Source: Ophiocordyceps camponoti-saundersi (nom. inval.) (Eukaryota; Ascomycota; Sordariomycetes; Hypocreales; Ophiocordycipitaceae). Taken from it: 25,990 nucleotides of DNA. Shown here one piece after another: positions 10,021-18,780 of the stretch (position 1 is the stretch's first letter; the number at the start of each line of letters is the position of its first letter). The notes under the pieces are model-generated. The model was not told where the DNA came from and made no database searches. It saw only the letters and a program-made list of their open reading frames with translations. Both the position numbers and the translations under genes were made by a program. The stretch spans positions 1 to 25,990 of the forward strand of contig PDHQ01000410.1 of NCBI GenBank assembly GCA_003339415.1, written 5' to 3'.

Positions 10021-10655
10021 TAACCTTTATAAAAGCTAAGGTAAAAGGCTTTAAAAGAAACTAATATTAATTATATAAAAATCCCTCCTTAAGTTAAGGA
10101 ATATAACTTTAATAATAACTAAGGAAAAAAATAATTTTAGGATATTATAGCGTTCTAAAGGATAAAGTAATATAAATAAAGGAAAAAAAAGATATTCTCC
10201 GTTTTAAACTATAAGCTTTATTTACTAAAATTCTTATAATTTTAAATAATTTAAAACTTATAAATATATTAGTTAATAAAAGCTATAAGAGTTATTTTAT
10301 AATATATTCGTAGCTAATATAAAATTTACGAATATTAATAGAAAGAATTTTAGCTTAATAAGTAAAAAGGGTAATAAAAAATAAACTAAAAGTATTAAAT
10401 ATCGCTTAGCTCTCGCTTAAGGTAAATAGCTTTAGTTAATTAATTATAATATATATAATATTAAATTTTAATTTCCTAATTATTCTTAGTAAGCCTTAGC
10501 TATAATATATAAAATTTTATTTAATCTTTTATAAAAATTAAGTTTAATATAAAGATTTATAATAATAAGTATAAATTATTAGTACTTACTTATAATTAAC
10601 TAAAAAAATCTTAAATATTATATACTTTTATAGCTTAACTTTTATTAAAAAAATA
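10021..10655 (+). pseudogene. pol: Gypsy protease / N-terminal pol relic
   Basis: Region between the gag knuckle and the insertion of repeat A copy 2. The most protein-like stretch uses codons in phase with 10391 and reads KYRLALA at 10397-10417. This resembles the segment after the active site in retropepsin-like domains of fungal gypsy elements. The Asp-Ser/Thr-Gly active site itself is not resolved. The frame differs from that of gag, which could be a programmed shift or an indel. It joins the RT frame after 12531 exactly when the insertion is removed. Confidence 0.45.
10643..10655. repeat. Target-site duplication, repeat A copy 2 (left)
   Basis: TATTAAAAAAATA (13 bp) is repeated exactly at 12519-12531 on the other side of the element. 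Confidence 0.8.
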
Positions 10656-12518
10656 TATATATTTTATAAACTCCGCGCTTATAGCGATATAGATACGGAC
10701 TTTTTATTTTTATATTATAAGCGGACTCCGCTCTTTCCGTTACCTTATAGTAATAGCCTTAAGCTACGCTTAGAGTAACTTAGGGGGGGAAAGTAACGCT
10801 ATATAAGTTAATCGTAACCGCGAAAATTTTTTACTTAGAATATAGCTTTACTCCGAATTATAATAAACTCGGACTTAAAAGTTTACCGTACTTTTTACCT
10901 TATTAGAAGCTAAGGCGAGTATTAGTAAGATTATTTCGGGGGACGCCTTAGTCTCCGTATAGGTAATTATCGAATAAGTAGCGGAGTCTAAAAGGGTCTA
11001 GGAAAGCGCCCCCCTTACTCTAACTTCGTTAGTTAATAATATCTCCTTAGCTATTATAGCCGTAATTTCCTCTTTTTTCTATAGCTTTAAAGGAAGTAAA
11101 ACTCCTTTAATATAAGCTATAATTATAGCTAAAGCGCTAGAGAAAATTATTAAAAAGTAAGTTTCTAAGCGATATAAGCGTTAGCTTATAATTCGCTTTA
11201 ACTTTATTATTATACTATTTTAAGTCTAAGGCCTTAAGGTAATTATAATAAGTATTAATTACGGATTTTATAAGTAAAGCTAAGCTTTTATAATAAGGAA
11301 ATTACCTAGCGGTAATATTATAGTAATTTTCTAAGATATTATTTATAAGCTTTAGTTTAATTTAAGGTAGCTCCGCGCTATTTTCGGAGAAAAGGTATAC
11401 TTAATTAGCGGAGGTTATACTCTTATTATAAAAAAAGTATTAGTATAAGCCTTATAGTAAAATAGTAAAGAAGCTTTTTAGAAAAAGATTAAATTTTCGA
11501 ATAAAATTTTAATAATATAACTATATGCGAAAAAATACTATTTAAGAACTTAGTAAAGTTCCCTTATAATTATTATCGATAATATAGTAAATATAAACTA
11601 GATTTATAATAAAGGTATAATAATATAAGCGGAGATTTTTAATATAGAACCTTATATATTAAAGGTTTAATTTTAGTAATATTTTAAGTATTATTAGCTT
11701 AGATATATTGCTAAATACTATATAGTAAAGCTATAATATAGCTAATACTCCGCCTTTTTATATATAGAGGGTAAGTTAGCTTACCTTATAGCTTATAAAA
11801 AAAGATTATACTATTACCTTCTTTATTAAGGGACTTATTTTAGGTAAAGTTAACTTTACTTTAAAATAAAAGTAGCGTAAGATTAGGCGAAAAATACTTA
11901 TATTTCCTAACCTTAGAGATTTACGGATCGGAACTCCGTATATACCGCCCCTCCTCCCCCTTTAGCGCTAACCGGAGTCTAGTAGTAGCTAAAGCGGAAA
12001 CGCTAAAAAGCGAATATAGTAGCTTCGCCTCTAACCCCCTTTCTAAACTTATTTATAGCTCCGCCGCGATAGTTAAGCCGCCCTTTAAGACTAGCTATTA
12101 CGAGGTCCGTTATAAGCTAGTAAAACCTTTATATATTTCTTAGCCGCGTTAATTAGGCCTCGATTAACTAAATTATTAAGGCTACTCTAATCGAGCGCGG
12201 GAACTTAGTTTATAGTAACGACGATAGCTAGGAAGATAAGTAAGCTATATAAACTCCGCACTAAACCCGGATTACGCGTATACTTATTACCGCAGGCTCC
12301 GTTTTAGGGGATATATCGGCTTCCTTAGTTATTAGTTATTACCTAACTTATAAAAAGTATAGAGTGCCGGGTACGGGCGTGGTCCGACCCGAAGCTAAGG
12401 TAACGCTTAAAGGAAGGGTTTTACCTCGAGATTCTCCGGTTTTTCCCCCTCCTAGAATATATATAATATAGTTCTAAGCTATACGAGGCATATTAGCGTA
12501 ATAATATTATTATTATTA
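10656..12518 (+). mobile_element. Repeat A copy 2, inserted in gypsy pol
   Basis: This 1863-bp copy is the least mutated of the three and the best source for the family. It runs from a TATATTTTATAAACTC-type start, through GC-richer blocks (10720-10830, 10930-11010, 11920-12080, 12360-12450), to an (ATT)n tail at about 12501-12518. A 13-bp target duplication flanks it. Insertion length plus one duplication is 1876 bp, and removing it puts the protease-region frame and the RT frame back in register. Translations on both strands are broken by stops. One plus-strand frame near 11800-11960 gives a fairly long clean peptide, and a minus-strand frame near 11300-11480 also looks partly protein-like, but neither resembles a protein I know. 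It could be a non-autonomous LINE-mobilised retroposon or a short unknown LINE. Confidence 0.88.
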
Positions 12519-12531
12519 TATTAAAAAAATA
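12519..12531. repeat. Target-site duplication, repeat A copy 2 (right)
   Basis: Exact 13-bp match to 10643-10655. Gypsy pol resumes directly after it. Confidence 0.8.
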
Positions 12532-15500
12532 AAGAGAAGATAAAAAGAATTACGCTATTTAGAAAAAGATTTTATAAAATACTTAGAAATTTAAGCTATA
12601 AAAGTTAAAAATATAAAAAAAGCGTTATAAAATAAGATCCCCTTAATAAATAACTAATTATAAGAATATATCTTAATAGAATTTTATAATATATTTCCTC
12701 TTTTCTGTAAGTAAAAAGCGGATAAGTTAAACTTATATAAAAAATTATTAATTATTATATATTATTTAAAAAAAAAGTAAATAGTAAAAAACTTTAAATT
12801 TTATTTAGCCCTTTTTATAATATATTAAGGGAGGAATTATTTTTTTTTAAAAAAATATTATAAAACCTTTTTTAAAAAGGCTTTATCTAACTTAATAGCT
12901 TACTTATAAGTGCCCTAGTCCTTTTTATAAGGAAACTTAAAAAAAGGTTATAGTTTTATATAAATTTCCGCGTACTAAATATAATTATAATTTTAGATAA
13001 ATATCCGCTTTTTTTACTTAGTAATACCTTTTAATTATTAGCTAAGTCTTAATAGCTTATAAAGCTAAATATTATATAAGCTTTTTATAAAATATAAATT
13101 ATTAAAGGAAAGAAATAAAAAATAGCGTTTAAAACTTAGTATAGCTTTTTCGAATAAATAGTTACCTTATTTAAACTTATAAGGGCTCTTATTACTTTCT
13201 AAAAATATATTAATAATATCCTCTAACTATATCTTAATAAGTTTTACTTAGCTTATATCGATAATATTATTATTTACTCTAATAATACTAAGGAGGACTA
13301 TTTTTATAAGGTACGCTTAATTCTCCGTAAACTTTAAGAATATAAGCTTTATTTAAACTTAAATAAGTATAAATTTATAATTAAGAAGGTAAAATACTTT
13401 AGATTTATAATATTAGTAAGAGTTAGGCTTTAAGTAAACTTAGAAAAAATTAAAACTATTAATAACTAAGCGGCGCTAACTTCCCTTAAGGGCTTTCGCG
13501 GATTTCTAAGTTTTATTAACTTTTACTAACTTTTTATTATAGATTTTACTAGAGTAATAAAGCTATTAATAAACTTAATAAAAAAAGGAGTTAAGTTTAT
13601 ATAAGGTTTAGATTAAAAATAGGCTTTTAAGGAAGTTAAGAACTTATTTATAAAAGCTCTTTTATTAGTAAAAGAAAACTTCGGGGACTTTATATTTTTA
13701 AAAGCGGACGCTAATACTTATATTATAAGAGGTTATTTTTACTAGGAAAAAGATAGGCAAAAATAACTAATAGTATTCTTTTCTATAAAAATAAATATAG
13801 CTAAGCGTAACTATCTTATATATAATAAAGAGATATTAGTAATTATTAAATACTTAGAATAATAGTATACTAAACTATATAATTATAATAGCTTTAATAT
13901 TATTACTAATTATAAAAACTTAGAATATTTTATAACTCGCTAGCACCTCTTAAAATAATAAGCGCGATAAGTTAAGTACTTATTATAAATTAATTTTAAG
14001 ATTCGCTATTAGCTTAGTAAGTAAGCTATAGTTTTAAACGCCTTTTCCCGTAAAGATTAAGATAAACCCTTAGCCGCGGAAAAGGAAAACGCTTACTTTA
14101 TATAGATAATTCCTAAAAAAGCCTAATAATTCTACTTATAAGTAATAATAATTAATATTTTAAAGGACCTTATTAATATTTTAAAAGAAAAAAAAGAAAA
14201 GAATAAATAATAAAATATAGGTATAGTTATAGAAAACGCTATAAATTTATAAGATAATATCTTACTAGAAACTTAAGTTTTCTTTAATAATAAGCTTTAG
14301 AAACTTTAAAATAAGACGGTATTATAAAACTTAGTCTTCTAAAAGGTATATTAAGCTATAGTAAGAGGAGACCGCTTACTCTCTCCGAAGCTATAGCTTA
14401 AGGTTTAAATTATAAATTACTATATTAACGCTAAAAGAAAACTACGTTTCTATAATAAGCTTTAGGTCCTAGGAGCTTTAGTTACTATAATAGAGAACTC
14501 TAAAAAGGCGCTAGCCTCCCCGCTTAATATATTACGGAATTATCTTATTTAAATAATCTATAACTTAGCCTTAGTTAGTTACTTTAGAAAGGAAGGTATA
14601 ATAGCTCTTATAACTTGAGACTTCTTCTAGCTACTTTAATAATAATATATTTATTAATTCCTTAGAAACTATAATACTTATAGTAAGACTAAGGCTTAGA
14701 AATAATATTAGGCTACTTTTCTTAAGTTATTACTTACTTTAAATTAATTTTACTAATATATATAAATAAACTTTATAATAGATTTCCCGCTTATAAAACG
14801 CGGAAATAAGCACTTATAGGTAATTAAAAACTAACTAAGTAAAAAGATTCTACTTAAGCTAATACTTTTAATAAACGCTCCGCTTTATATAAAGCGGTTT
14901 CTTTAATATTTTATATAGTTTTATTAGTAGCTAAGTATTATTATAAGTAATAAAGGAATAAACTAAATAAGTAAGTTTTAAAGCTATTTTTACTAACTTT
15001 ATAAAATTACTTAAATACTTAGTATAGCTTATTACCTATAAACTAATAAGGGATATAAAAAGGTTAATTAAAACGTATAAGCTTACCTTTAAGTAATAGT
15101 CTCTTATAATTAAAATAACTAAAATAAATAGCTTCCTATAGCTTAGCTTACGCTAAATAGTAAAGTTTACTTAGCTATAAGAATAACGCTATTTTTTATA
15201 ACTTATAAGTTTTAAGCTTTAATAATAGTATTATTAAATTAAGATTCTTTATAAGCGCTAATAAGGAATCTTAAAAGCTAAGCTAAAAAATTTATAAAAT
15301 GCTTAGAATAAGTAATAAACCTTTACTAAGCTATTAACGCCTTATCTTTATAAACTTAAGAGTTTTAAGCGAATAAGAACTAATAAGCGGCAGAATATTT
15401 TAAAATTAATAATAAGGTTTAGCTTAACTTATATAATTTCCCTAATACTTAACTTAAGGAAAAACTAAACTAAAAAAACGCTAAGTTTATAGTAATATAA

Positions 15501-15908
15501 GTTATTAACTTAACTTTTATTAAACTTATAAAATTACTAATAGAAGCTTATAACTACTTTAGCGTTAATTTACTTAAAAGGGTAACTTTAAACTTATTAC
15601 TTAGATAAGAAGTTACTAATTTATAACTTTTAATAATTTTAATTAATAGAGAAAATAAGTAAAAAGTTAAAAAGATTATTTTAGCTAAATAAAAGAAAGT
15701 AAGTAAAAGTAAGAGATAAGAGGTTTTTATTAAATAGAAAAGTTATTAAAACCTAATATAAGAACTTTTAGCGGAACTTAAGGGCACCGCCGCTTTTAAT
15801 CGCTTTAAGGCTTTATATAGCCTAGCTATATATAATAACGGGTAGGATATTAAGAAGCGTATAGTAAAGCGGCTAGCGGCGAATTTATATTAAAAAGCGT
15901 ATTTTTAA
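12532..15908 (+). pseudogene. pol: Ty3/gypsy pol relic: RT, RNase H, integrase, chromodomain
   Basis: Former polymerase polyprotein that copied and integrated the element. One frame (in phase with 12543) runs through about 3.37 kb with no indel I could detect, only stops and missense changes from transitions. RT spans roughly 12760-13340: NSPLF-type motifs, PVLFVRK-like at 12906-12930, and the active site at 13254, now Y-I-D-N followed by IIIYSN. RNase H spans about 13600-13960, with an LKADAN segment that keeps the first Asp, and AKRNY-IYNKE-LVII further on. Integrase spans about 14560-15150: NFIIDFP-x3-RGNKHL at 14769, SNKG at 14946 and TNKGYKKVN at 15042. A C-terminal region precedes a chromodomain at about 15670-15830 (stop-K-S-Y for W-K-G-Y, then ELKGTAAFNRFKALY). 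RT, RNase H and integrase are in Ty3/gypsy order. Confidence 0.92.
15670..15830 (+). other. Chromodomain remnant at the integrase C-terminus
   Basis: In the pol frame, TAG-AAA-AGT-TAT at 15735 corresponds to the W-K-G-Y of chromodomains. A damaged T-W-E-like triplet follows, and then ELKGTAAFNRFKALY up to about 15824, matching the typical C-terminal helix of fungal chromovirus chromodomains. Chromodomains of this family direct integration to heterochromatin by binding methylated histone H3. Confidence 0.75.
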
Positions 15909-16142
15909 GCGCGGAAAACCCCCCTTACGATATTTAATAACGCTATTTCTTCGTAAACAATAACTTCTTAGCTAGGTAATAGCGGTAGCGTAATAGCGTT
16001 AGGGTTATTAGCTTAGTGGCGGCGGCGATAAGTATAGCGGTAGCGGCGGCGGCGGCGGCGTTACGCTTAAAAGTAATAACCTTTTCTTTTAACGTTAAAA
16101 TATTAGCTACCCCCCCGGGGACTTTTAGGCCCCGGGGAGGGG
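15909..16142 (+). other. pol 3' end, GGC/CGG tract and polypurine-like tract
   Basis: Downstream of the chromodomain a GC-rich patch survives: GGC/CGG repeats at about 16015-16060 and two CCCCGGGG palindromes at 16112-16138. It ends in GGGGAGGGG at 16134-16142. The tract would code for Gly- or Arg-rich sequence depending on frame. A purine run just before an LTR is the usual plus-strand primer of Ty3/gypsy elements. CG/GG-rich sequence with few CA or TG sites would escape RIP, which explains the contrast with the flanks. Confidence 0.55.
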
Positions 16143-16157
16143 TAATAATTATAAAAG

Positions 16158-16341
16158 TAAGTAAGTTATTTAGCTAAATTAGTTTCTAAGCTATATAGTT
16201 AAGTAATAACCTTTTCTTAGCTATTTAAAATAAGCTAATAAAAAGGTTCTAAATATAATTAATTACTTAGTAAATTTCCTAAGAAAAATACTATTTATTA
16301 ATTATTTAAGTAATAATTAAATATTTATAAGTTAAGCTAGC
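16158..16341 (+). mobile_element. Gypsy 3' LTR, fragment 1 of 3
   Basis: Starts TAAGTAAGTTATTTAGC, shortly after the polypurine-like tract, and aligns with the start of the reverse-complemented solo LTR (4631 downward). It breaks off at the CTAGC pentamer (16337-16341), where the copia element begins. The alignment resumes at 23263. Confidence 0.75.
16337..16341. repeat. Target-site duplication CTAGC of the copia element (left)
   Basis: The same pentamer stands at 23263-23267. The solo LTR has the corresponding unduplicated site at about 4448-4453. Confidence 0.9.
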
Positions 16342-16617
16342 TATTAAATAAGTTATTAAATATTAGTATTAAGGGAGTTTTAAGAATAGTATATTATTAT
16401 AATACTTTTTATACTATTATTTAAAAGGGATAGCTATTTAAATACTTATTTAAATAGATATATAAAGTAATAATTAAGGAATATATAAAGTAAGGAGTAG
16501 TATTATAAAATTAGAAAGATCCTATATAAAGAGTTTTACTAACTTAGGTAAGCTATATAAGGTATAAGGCTATAAGGATAATATAAAGCTATTAAGGTAT
16601 TATAAGATACCTTAATA
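16342..16617 (-). repeat. Copia 3' LTR
   Basis: Aligns along its length with 22986-23262 in direct orientation, including shared blocks such as GGGATAGCTATTTAAATAC and AAGGAATATATAAAGTAAGG. Differences are nearly all C/T or G/A, plus a few 1-bp indels. Confidence 0.9.
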
Positions 16618-17097
16618 CTTATAGGTTTTCTTTATAATATATTATACAGCTTCCTTAGTAAGTGTGCGGCGTTACTAAGCGTGAATAATACTTATATAGT
16701 TAAAATTAACTTATAATATAAGTTATTATAAACTATAAAGTATTATATATAGCCTATTTATATAAGGAGATATTTATATAGTAAGGGAGAAAAGTTACTC
16801 TTAGAGAGAATAAAGTATTAGCTTTATATACTTAAGGGGGTTATTATTATAATACTTAAAAGGTTTATATAGAGTAATATTTATAGCTATAGCTAAAAGT
16901 ATAAGAGAGAGAAAGTGTAAAGAAGGGCGCTAGTTAGTAGAAATTTTTAAGCTATTATTTATAGCTAGTAAGCCCTGTTAATTATAAGAACCCTTTTTCT
17001 TTCTATTTTATATAAAAGAAAAACTCTTCCTTTTATTATTTTTTATAATAGTAACCGTAATAGTAGTAGCACTTTTATTATTATTATTATTATTACT

Positions 17098-17119
17098 AGC
17101 TATAGCTATAGCTATAGCC
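17098..17119 (+). repeat. GCTATA hexamer tandem array
   Basis: About three and a half units of GCTATA follow directly after a (TTA)n run. Both are simple-sequence expansions inside the 3' region of the copia element. Confidence 0.85.
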
Positions 17120-17689
17120 GCTCCTTTATATAATAAATAAGAATAAGAAGAGTAAGAAAAATAAATAGTTATATAATAATTATATTTATTATAATAATCC
17201 TTAGGCGCCTTCTCTTCTTTAATAAGATTATTACTATTACTTTTAAAAGTAATAATACTATCCGCGCTAAGTTCCTCTAAGCGGCGATTAGCGTATATAT
17301 TCCCTTTATATAAAGTATCTTTATAAATATATACTAATTATATAGTAAAGTAAAAAGCGCTATTATTTTTTAGAAACTCTTTTTAATATAGCCTTACGCC
17401 TTTATATTAAAGAGACGGCTATTAAGCTAATTTTTAAACTTATATACTACCCCGGTTACTTTTAAGCGGTAATAATTTAGTTAGCTGGTTAATTCCCGGT
17501 ATAAGGCCCTTACGCCTACTATTACCTTTATTATAGTAGCGGTTTGTTCTTAAGTTATTATCGCCTTTATAGCTATTAAGACGGGGCTTATAAGCCTTAT
17601 ATTTAAGATTCGAAAAGCTAGTATTATAATTACTTCCGGTCGCGTAATAATAAGGATAAAGATATAAATAAGGAAGAAGATAATAATAA

Positions 17690-17830
17690 AGATAACGATA
17701 ATAATAAAAAGGAAAAAGAGAAGGGGGAGGAGGAGGATAATAATAATAATAATAATAAGTTAAATAAAGACTCGGATAAAGAAAAAGATAATAATAATAA
17801 TAATATTAAGAATAATAATAATTAGCCCTT
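17690..17830. repeat. Purine-rich GGA/AAT low-complexity tract
   Basis: The plus strand is nearly pure purine plus T: AATAATAAA repeats, GGAGGAGGAGG at about 17726-17736, then ATA/AAT triplets. Read on the minus strand it gives runs of Tyr, Pro and Leu. The near lack of C on the plus strand left little for RIP to mutate. Confidence 0.8.
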
Positions 17831-17949
17831 TATACTACTAGCTGTTCGCTCTTACTATTATAAGGCGATATAAGGTAAAGGTTAGTAGCTATTTTATTCT
17901 TTTTATATAGCCTTAACTTTATAAGCTTAGGGGGCAGCGGCGGCGATAT

Positions 17950-18780
17950 AAGTTTTTCGATAACTACCTCTATTCTAACCGTAATCTTATTTATCGTAAT
18001 TAGTTATATAAAAGCGTTATTTAGGCCTTTCTTTATTATAATATCTGCTAAGTTATCTTTTTTATTAATTAAAAATATCTCGGTAATTTCCTTTTTTTTA
18101 TATAATTTATATAAGGCTATAATATTAATTATAAGCCTTTTTTTTCTTATATTACTAAGCTTAATAAAGTAATCGTAAAAGGAGTATAAGTTTATATAAA
18201 GTATAAAAAGGATATTTAAAAAAGAGAGGCTTTATATAATCTTTTAGATTATAATATTAAGAGTAATATTACTATTAATTCCTTATATAATACTATATAA
18301 CTTACTCGCTAATATATTATATATTACTTTTTTATATTTTATAAAAAACTAATATATAATATTATTATAGATAAAAACTTTAGTTCTTATATAAGCTACC
18401 TTTTTACTTAAGATAATTACGAATCCTATTTATAAAAATCAGTTTTTATTATTTATAAAAAAGCTATTAGTAAAAATCTAAAGCTTTATATAAGGAAAAT
18501 TAAAAGGGATAAAGTATAGTCCTTAATCCGCGTTTTTTATTTCTTATTATATACGGGCGTTTAAAGCGTTATAGTTTTCCTTTATTAAGTCCTAAACTTA
18601 AGTAGCGGCTAAGAGGTTATATATTACCTTAAGCAAGTAAATTAATAAAATATACGCCCCTTATATATATTATAAGAGATATACTTATAAGGCGTTTTTA
18701 TTAGTTAGGTTAATAGTTTATAATACCTTAGCCTAGCCCTTTTATATAAAGAGAATATTATTACTTTTAAGGGAAATTTA
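17950..18780 (-). pseudogene. pol: Ty1/copia RT C-terminus and RNase H relic
   Basis: Read on the minus strand, this gives the C-terminal part of a fungal copia polyprotein. In minus-strand order it has a KRARLRYY-like segment at about 18750 that opens the post-RT linker. A YISYNIYKGRI segment follows, matching the 'QRARGAYIA' region, and then NYNALNARI near 18590. RNase H begins with NNKN...IGFVIIL (18450-18405) and continues with a damaged HWSS-x-KC-x-RV-x-RSVLASELY region, where ILASKLY is readable at about 18310. It ends EITEIFLINKKDNLADIIIKKGLNNAF (18090-18011), the typical copia 'DNLADAMTK' end. Gln, Trp and Arg codons have become stops. The element cannot make a working polymerase. Confidence 0.85.

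Larger units (their letters stand above)
16618..17949 (-). other. Copia internal 3' region, low complexity
   Basis: The stretch from the end of RNase H to the 3' LTR is longer than the short untranslated tail usual in copia elements. On the minus strand the pol frame seems to run on past RNase H into Tyr/Pro/Leu-rich low-complexity sequence opposite 17690-17830. It also holds a TTA run near 17074-17096, a GCTATA array at 17098-17119, and a patch at 16645-16685 that keeps several TG dinucleotides. It may be a C-terminal polyprotein extension or captured sequence; I recognise no domain. Confidence 0.45.

Noticed and set aside
10656..12518. Repeat A as a solo LTR or as the LTR pair of the gypsy element
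   Set aside because: Three copies sit in unrelated targets with 13-19 bp duplications and an (ATT)n tail. One lies inside pol itself, so it cannot be that element's LTR.
16346..16370. Copia LTR starting at the TATTAAGGG near 16367
   Set aside because: Alignment of the two LTRs extends 25 bp further out to 16342 and 22986, and only that boundary gives the exact CTAGC duplication.
17690..17830. Purine-rich triplet tract as a coding poly-Asp or poly-Lys domain on the plus strand
   Set aside because: The copia element is read on the minus strand here, and the plus-strand frame has stops around the tract.
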